Assembly (NCBI GenBank): GCA_964648115.1
Contig: CAZYME010000037.1
Coordinates: 1-19,428 of the forward strand
DNA from: CAZYME01 sp964648115
GTDB taxonomy: Bacteria; Pseudomonadota; Gammaproteobacteria; Legionellales; Legionellaceae
Length of the DNA: 19,428 nucleotides
Direction: 5' to 3'
Shown here: one piece after another, positions 14,677-19,428 of the stretch
How the letters are laid out: each line of letters begins with the position of its first letter
Numbering within the stretch: the first letter of the stretch is position 1
The notes under the pieces: model-generated
The model's input: only the letters and a program-made list of their open reading frames with translations
Databases searched by the model: none
What the model was told of the DNA's origin: nothing
Position numbers and translations under genes: made by a program

Positions 14677-16665
14677 CTATTCATTCCCTGGCTCTTTGTT
14701 TACTACTGCCGCAGTTTTTTTCTTGGGTTGCTCTAATTTCACAGGAGCAGGAGCCGTGGCCGGGGCAGGGGTAACACGAGCGTTTTGATTCGCTGATTGG
14801 CTAGCCTGTGGGGTTGTTGCGCTGGTTTTTTTGCGCAAGTTGGAATTATTAGTATGGGTAGGGCGATTTTGCTGATTACCACTTGGGCGTCTTCTACGGT
14901 TCCCTTGATTAGAGGAGGCGCGTTTTTCCGGGTATGAAGACGTTTGTTTAGTAGTAGAGCTGTGGGTATGCTTTGCTAAATCACCGCGTGCACTGGCTAC
15001 TTCTATCCCAAGCAAATTACTCCACAAACGTTTGAAGAACCCCATTTCCTTTTGTCGGATAGATTGTTGGCTACCGTAAGATTTTACTACAGGCACATCA
15101 ACTACAGTGTTGGTAGACTCAGTGTGTATAATTTCCAAGTCTGGTTGCTGAATTAGAGAGTAGCTGGGTTTTTTATTCTTGCCCACATTGTCTTCTTTAA
15201 GCCTTGAGATGTTATATTGTGGTGATTGCATGTATGGATTGGCAACGATCAATATGTGTACGCCATGCCGTTTTTCAATGTTAAGAATGAAGTCGCGCTT
15301 TTCATTAATAATGAACGTCGCCATTTCTACCGGTAGTTGTACGTGTATTTCAGCTGTTTTTTCTTTTAAAGCCTCTTCCTCGATCAGACGAATAATAGAC
15401 AAACCATGAGATTGAATATTACGAACAGTCCCACGCCCTTCACAGCGGGGGCAAACATCTTGGGCTGTTTCTCCCAAAGATAAGCGTAATCGTTGTCGAG
15501 ACATTTCAAGCAAGCCGAATCTAGAAATACGGCCGATTTGTATCCGAGCTCTATCCGCTTTTAACGCTTCTTTAAGGCGATTTTCCACATCACGTTGATT
15601 TTTGCTGGAACTCATATCAATAAAATCAATAACGACTAAGCCACCCAAATCGCGTAGTCGTAATTGCCTCGCAATTTCATCAGCGGCTTCTAAGTTTGTA
15701 TTGAGCGCTGTTGCTTCAATATCTGAGCCACTTGTGGCTTTGGCAGAGTTGATATCGATAGAAACTAACGCTTCTGTACGGTCAATAACCAAAGCACCGC
15801 CAGAAGGCAGTAGAACTTCACGCTGATAAGCCGTTTCAATTTGGCTTTCAATTTGATAGAAATTAAATAACGGTACGGTGTTATTGTATAACTTAAGATT
15901 AGGTAGAAAATCAGGTTTGACTTGTTCAATGTACTGTTTGGCTTTGACGTAAGAAATTTGATCATCGATGATAATTTCACCGATTGATTTACGTAAATTA
16001 TCGCGAATTGAGCGGATAATAACGTCGCCTTCTTGATGAATTAAGCAAGGAGCGAGTTGTCCATTATATGCGGCTTTTATCGCATGCCATTGGTTACAAA
16101 GCATATTTAGATCGCCTTGTAACTCTTCTTGGCTTTTACCAACACCCGCTGTACGAATGATGAGGCCCATGTCTTCGTTTAATTCCAGCGCGTTCAGCGT
16201 TTCTTTCAACTCATCGCGATCATCCCCTTCGATGCGCCTTGAAATTCCACCAGAGCTAGGGCTATTGGGCATAAGAACGAGAAAGCAGCCAGCCAAGGTG
16301 ATAAAGGTTGTAAGCGCCGCACCTTTGTTCCCTCGTTCTTCTTTATCAACCTGAATAAGTAACTCTTGGCCTTCACGAATTAATGAAGTGATAGATGGTT
16401 TATCATTCTCGCCTTGGTTGGCGCGTTTATTGAAATATTCTGGGGCAATTTCTTTTAGGGGTAAAAAACCTTGACGTTTGGAACCGTATTCAACAAAAAC
16501 GGCATCTAAACTAGGCTCTCTACGAGTGACAACTGCTTTGTATATATTACCTTTTTTCTTAACTTCAGAAGGACATTCAATATCTAAGTCATATAAATGA
16601 TTATCTTTCACCAGTGCGACACGAATTTCTTCGCTTTGTGTCGCATTTATTAACATTTTTTCCAT
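14677..16665 (-). CDS. rne: Ribonuclease E
   Basis: This 662-residue protein is the single-strand endonuclease that leads mRNA decay and rRNA/tRNA processing. It opens MEKMLINATQSEEIRVALV, nearly identical to E. coli RNase E, then an S1 domain (GNIYKAVVTRREPSLDAVFVEYG, about 40-125). The DNase I-like domain carries Asp304 (SIDINS) and Asp347 (VIDFIDM), matching E. coli Asp303 and Asp346. The zinc link CPRC is at 405-408. The tail after about 510 is short, basic and low-complexity (RRRRPSGNQQNRP, Pro/Ala-rich end), much shorter than the E. coli 1061-residue form, so degradosome binding may differ. An ATG at 16677 would add four residues; I chose 16665 because it matches the family start and has GGGG upstream. 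A long leader precedes it. Confidence 0.95.
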   Translation of the reverse strand: MEKMLINATQSEEIRVALVKDNHLYDLDIECPSEVKKKGNIYKAVVTRREPSLDAVFVEYGSKRQGFLPLKEIAPEYFNKRANQGENDKPSITSLIREGQELLIQVDKEERGNKGAALTTFITLAGCFLVLMPNSPSSGGISRRIEGDDRDELKETLNALELNEDMGLIIRTAGVGKSQEELQGDLNMLCNQWHAIKAAYNGQLAPCLIHQEGDVIIRSIRDNLRKSIGEIIIDDQISYVKAKQYIEQVKPDFLPNLKLYNNTVPLFNFYQIESQIETAYQREVLLPSGGALVIDRTEALVSIDINSAKATSGSDIEATALNTNLEAADEIARQLRLRDLGGLVVIDFIDMSSSKNQRDVENRLKEALKADRARIQIGRISRFGLLEMSRQRLRLSLGETAQDVCPRCEGRGTVRNIQSHGLSIIRLIEEEALKEKTAEIHVQLPVEMATFIINEKRDFILNIEKRHGVHILIVANPYMQSPQYNISRLKEDNVGKNKKPSYSLIQQPDLEIIHTESTNTVVDVPVVKSYGSQQSIRQKEMGFFKRLWSNLLGIEVASARGDLAKHTHSSTTKQTSSYPEKRASSNQGNRRRRPSGNQQNRPTHTNNSNLRKKTSATTPQASQSANQNARVTPAPATAPAPVKLEQPKKKTAAVVNKEPGNE

Positions 16666-16677
16666 CTTCAACCCCAT

Positions 16678-17164
16678 TTAAGGGCGCCATTTGCTTAAGA
16701 AATAACTGTAAAGGACTGATAGCACTAGTAACATAACTTGCTTCATTAGGCATTACCAAAAGACACCATATTCTCATTTAAAATATGACGATGCCTAACA
16801 TTTCCAGCTTATATAACGAGCAATATCATTTTTAAGCATAACCCAAGACCTTTTTAATAATGACAGACCATGCGCATGTTGCCTTTGTGTAGTAAGGCGC
16901 ATACTGGATTGTATAGCATGTTTTACAATTGCGAATATCTGATGAGTTCGTATTCAATTTGACTCTGGTGTTGGGCAGCTACCTTTCATTATAAACTCAA
17001 GGAGCGCATTTTATTTTGTAAACTTCATTCGTTGGCCAGTTTTTTTCCCGGCCGGTAAACTATTTATTCGTTTATACGTTATAATTCTGTCGCGGAATAA
17101 TGCATTCACGCGGTTTCTAATCATAGCAATAAAAACTACGCGCAGCAAATATAAGGCTTAATTA
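16678..17164. other. 487-bp divergent control region between rne and rluC
   Basis: No gene is seen on either strand. On the rne side it would form a long 5' leader with a stem-loop at 16746-16798. On the rluC side, TATAAT at 17080-17085 could be a -10 box, though no good -35 lies at the right distance. An imperfect hairpin, CGCGGAAT...ATTCACGCG (17091-17112), lies between it and the rluC start. AAGG eight bases before 17165 is the rluC ribosome site. Confidence 0.5.
16746..16798 (-). promoter_or_regulatory. Stem-loop in the rne leader, possible autoregulatory element
   Basis: On the minus strand TTAGGCAT pairs with ATGCCTAA (16798-16791 with 16753-16746), and CATATT pairs with AATATG inside (16787-16782 with 16772-16767). 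The structure is about 80 bases before the rne start. In E. coli, hairpins of the long rne 5' leader are recognised by RNase E to limit its own synthesis. Whether this is the counterpart is inferred from position only. Confidence 0.4.
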
Positions 17165-18109
17165 ATGAGTGATGTACGCTATACCGAAATTAACGCAGAG
17201 GAAAATGGACAGCGGCTGGATAATTATTTGATGCGTATCCTGAAGGGGGTTCCTAAAAGCCATGTTTACCGCATTATCCGTGGTGGCGAGGTTCGGGTTA
17301 ATAAAAAACGCGCGCAACCCAGTTCACGCCTATGCGAAGGTGATCAGGTGCGTATTCCTCCAGTCCGTACATCTCAAGATAAAGATGTTCATGTAGGCCC
17401 TCAACTTACCCAACGATTGCTAGACAGTGTAATTTATGAGGATGAGTGTTTGTTGGTGGTGAATAAACCTGCAGGCATTGCTGTTCATGGTGGAAGTGGT
17501 TTAAGCCTGGGTGTTATTGAGGCCTTGCGCAAAACGCGCACGGATTTGTCCTATCTAGAACTTGTACATCGTTTGGATAAAGATACTTCTGGGTGCCTAT
17601 TGCTCGCTAAAAAACGCAGTGCTCTGCGCTCAATCCAATCTTTGCTTGAGGCACGCTTGGTAAGCAAGACCTACTGGGCATTGCTTTGCCATCCTTGGCA
17701 GGGGAAAAAATCACTGATAGTTGATGCCGCTTTGGAAAAAAACACATTAAAATCCGGGGAGCGGGTTGTGCGTGTAACGGAAAATGGTAAGCTGTCACAA
17801 ACAAGTATTAAACTGCTGGAAAATTATCAGCAATCATGTTGGGTTGAAGCTAGCCCTAAAACGGGTAGAACCCACCAGATCAGAGTGCACAGTGCTCATC
17901 TAGGACACCCTATTGTTGGTGATCATAAATACGGTGGGGATTTACCGATAGATGGTATAGATGCAAAAAAAAGCCGTCTTTATTTGCATGCTAGAGCAAT
18001 TCAATTTAATCTGAACGATAAAAATTATGCGTTTCAGGCGGAGTTGGATCAGCGCTTTGCTGACACACTGAAACAATTGCGAGCACGGAGTAAAATGCAC
18101 CATGAATAA
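17165..18109 (+). CDS. rluC: Ribosomal large subunit pseudouridine synthase, RluC type
   Basis: This 314-residue protein has an N-terminal S4 RNA-binding domain (about 15-75, RIIRGGEVRVNKKRAQP) and an RluA-family catalytic domain. The signature HRLDKDTSG (135-143) contains the catalytic Asp138. GRTHQIRVH, near 235, is a second family motif. RluC converts three uridines of 23S rRNA (955, 2504 and 2580 in E. coli) to pseudouridine. The divergent rne neighbour, also seen for rluC in E. coli, supports RluC over RluD. The ATG has AAGG about eight bases upstream. Its end overlaps the HAD gene by eight bases, so the two are translationally coupled. Confidence 0.93.
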   Translation: MSDVRYTEINAEENGQRLDNYLMRILKGVPKSHVYRIIRGGEVRVNKKRAQPSSRLCEGDQVRIPPVRTSQDKDVHVGPQLTQRLLDSVIYEDECLLVVNKPAGIAVHGGSGLSLGVIEALRKTRTDLSYLELVHRLDKDTSGCLLLAKKRSALRSIQSLLEARLVSKTYWALLCHPWQGKKSLIVDAALEKNTLKSGERVVRVTENGKLSQTSIKLLENYQQSCWVEASPKTGRTHQIRVHSAHLGHPIVGDHKYGGDLPIDGIDAKKSRLYLHARAIQFNLNDKNYAFQAELDQRFADTLKQLRARSKMHHE

Positions 18110-18758
18110 GCCGTATCGCTTGGTGGTGTTTGATTGGGAAGGGACGCTTGGAGATACGTTAGGTCAGATTTTACACACGGTTGCAGTCGAGGCAAAACAT
18201 CTGCAATTCGGTGAGCTTGATGAACGACTAGCAAGACAATACGTTGCCTTAGGTTTGGTCAGGGCTATTAAAAAAATATTTCCCGATTTGTCGATATCTC
18301 AGCATGACCAATTAATTCAGGCGGTGCAACATTCGTTGCTAACAGAGCCTAAGGACGTTTTCCTTATTCCTGGTGCCGCGCGTATTGTGCAACAAATCCA
18401 TGATGCGGGAATGGAGTTAGCCATTGCGACTAATAAAGGGCACCACTCTTTGCAACGTGCTTTACAGGCTGTGGGATTGAGTGCTTTTTTTACCACCACG
18501 CGCTCCGCAGGCCAAACACCCGCAAAACCGTGTCCTCAAATGCTTGAGGAAATCATGGACGTATGTGGGGTTACGGCTTCACAAACCCTTATGGTGGGTG
18601 ACTCTGTGACGGATGTGGAGATGGCGAGACAAATTAATGTTGATGTCATTGGTGTTGATTTCTATCAGCAGGCGGCGGTCGAGCTGCGTGCTGCTGGTGC
18701 GCTGGAAGTGTTTGATGATTACCAGCAATTAGCGAAGTATTTAAAACTGCCAGAATAA
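18102..18758 (+). CDS. HAD-family phosphatase, phosphoglycolate-phosphatase-like
   Basis: This 218-residue haloacid dehalogenase-type hydrolase has a helical cap after motif I. Motif I reads FDWEGTLGD: the nucleophile Asp11 is present, but the usual second Asp (general acid/base) is Glu13. Motif II is IATNKG, the motif III Lys lies in PAKPCPQ, and motif IV is MVGDSVTDVEMA with the metal-binding Asp pair. It should dephosphorylate a small metabolite; the Gph/YhcW-like grouping is approximate and no substrate is evident. It overlaps rluC by eight bases and is followed 11 bases later by pgsA, with AAGGTG between, so the three form one operon. The Asp-to-Glu change may lower or alter activity. 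Confidence 0.9.
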   Translation: MNKPYRLVVFDWEGTLGDTLGQILHTVAVEAKHLQFGELDERLARQYVALGLVRAIKKIFPDLSISQHDQLIQAVQHSLLTEPKDVFLIPGAARIVQQIHDAGMELAIATNKGHHSLQRALQAVGLSAFFTTTRSAGQTPAKPCPQMLEEIMDVCGVTASQTLMVGDSVTDVEMARQINVDVIGVDFYQQAAVELRAAGALEVFDDYQQLAKYLKLPE

Positions 18759-18769
18759 GGTGTGAAAAT

Positions 18770-19336
18770 ATGACTACATTAACCAGTTTACCTAATTTGC
18801 TAACTCTTCTGCGTATGCTGCTCATTCCAGTCTTTGTTGGTATTTTCTATTTGCCGTTCTCTTGGGCACATGGAGCTGCAGCAGTTATTTTTGCAACAGC
18901 AAGCATTACCGATTGGTTAGATGGATATCTCGCACGCAAGTTAAAACAGATGTCACCCTTTGGTGCGTTTCTTGACCCGGTTGCTGATAAATTGCTTGTC
19001 GCTACCAGTTTGTTGTTATTAGTTGGGGCGAAAGATCTGAATTATATTACGTTGCCTGCCATTATTATTGTCGGCCGAGAGATTGTTATTTCAGCCCTCA
19101 GAGAGTGGATGGCAGAAATAGGCCGCCGAGCTAGCGTTACTGTCAGTTATATTGGAAAGGTAAAAACAGCTTTACAGATGATCGCTTTGGTTTTGTTGTT
19201 GGCTTTTTATCCATCCACCTCTTATTGGGGCGTGCTTGGTTTTATTTTGTTGTATATAGCAGCAATTTTAACAATTTGGTCAATGGTTATTTATATCACT
19301 ATTGCGTGGCCACAATTAACTGCAAAAACCGAGTGA
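18770..19336 (+). CDS. pgsA: CDP-diacylglycerol--glycerol-3-phosphate 3-phosphatidyltransferase
   Basis: This 188-residue inner-membrane enzyme joins CDP-diacylglycerol and glycerol-3-phosphate to give phosphatidylglycerol phosphate, the first step to phosphatidylglycerol and cardiolipin. The CDP-alcohol phosphotransferase motif is complete: Asp48, Asp51-Gly52, Ala55-Arg56, Gly65, Asp69 and Asp73 (DWLDGYLAR, then GAFLDPVADK). The start SLPNLLTLLRMLLIP is typical of PgsA, and several membrane helices follow. The ribosome site AAGGTG is seven to eight bases upstream. It is the last gene of the rluC-HAD-pgsA run; a tRNA promoter begins nine bases after its stop. Confidence 0.95.
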   Translation: MTTLTSLPNLLTLLRMLLIPVFVGIFYLPFSWAHGAAAVIFATASITDWLDGYLARKLKQMSPFGAFLDPVADKLLVATSLLLLVGAKDLNYITLPAIIIVGREIVISALREWMAEIGRRASVTVSYIGKVKTALQMIALVLLLAFYPSTSYWGVLGFILLYIAAILTIWSMVIYITIAWPQLTAKTE

Positions 19337-19344
19337 TTTTGTTA

Positions 19345-19372
19345 TTGACAGGGTACCGATTTCCGGTAGAAT
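19345..19372 (+). promoter_or_regulatory. Sigma70 promoter of the tRNA gene
   Basis: TTGACA (19345-19350) and TAGAAT (19367-19372) are separated by 16 bases. The GC-rich stretch after it (GCACCCCG) resembles the discriminator of stable-RNA promoters under stringent control. The tRNA begins 17 bases later. Confidence 0.75.
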
Positions 19373-19388
19373 TGCACCCCGTAGAGAC

Positions 19389-19428
19389 GCGGGAATAGCT
19401 CAGTGGTAGAGCACAACCTTGCCAAGGT
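19389..19428 (+). tRNA. tRNA-Gly (GCC), 5' part, cut by the window end
   Basis: The 40 bases match bacterial tRNA-Gly. The acceptor 5' strand GCGGGAA is followed by the D arm TAGCTCAGTGGTAGAGCA. The anticodon stem ACCTT/AAGGT encloses GCC. The T arm and acceptor 3' strand lie beyond the window. It has its own strong promoter. Confidence 0.93.

Overview
The window looks like the chromosome of an AT-rich gammaproteobacterium, most likely a Legionella or close relative. This is an inference from gene content, the rne / rluC / HAD / pgsA / tRNA-Gly order, and the mix of REP-like palindromes and short inverted-repeat elements; no ribosomal RNA gene is present to confirm it.

Layout. (1) 1-744: the C-terminal third of an elongation factor G gene, broken by an in-frame TAA at 49-51. 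It does not lie in a str operon, so it is probably a decaying second copy. (2) 949-2693, plus strand: a 3-methyladenine DNA glycosylase (tag) overlapping an HI0933-type flavoprotein. (3) 2863-9868, minus strand: five genes that read as a surface-polysaccharide locus. In transcription order they are a TviB/WbpA-like nucleotide-sugar 6-dehydrogenase, a membrane-bound processive GT2 synthase, an SDR nucleotide-sugar epimerase, a periplasmic TPR protein ending in a YaiO-type outer-membrane barrel, and a membrane-anchored HEAT-repeat protein. The last four overlap end to start. A 128-bp TA-bounded inverted-repeat element sits between the first and second genes and supplies the first gene's stop codon. 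(4) 9875-13813: an accessory stretch with a tiny ORF behind a palindrome, a 136-bp MITE-like element with a candidate 9-bp target duplication, a lipoprotein, a very cysteine-rich secreted protein with a paired-operator promoter, and an exported alpha/beta hydrolase. (5) 13885-14450, minus strand: a MazF/PemK toxin with a ribbon-helix-helix-like antitoxin. (6) 14677-19428: housekeeping genes, with rne on the minus strand diverging from rluC, a HAD phosphatase and pgsA, then the start of tRNA-Gly(GCC) at the window edge.

How the genes work together. The minus-strand locus has the parts of a synthase-dependent exopolysaccharide system: two enzymes that could make an activated (N-acetyl)hexosaminuronic acid, an inner-membrane synthase that would polymerise and extrude it, and a TPR plus beta-barrel protein that would bridge to and cross the outer membrane. 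The HEAT protein would be an unrecognised accessory part. No deacetylase, lyase, PilZ or c-di-GMP gene is seen beside it. This is the best candidate for an undescribed system here. The second is the disulfide-rich secreted peptide at 11931-12239.
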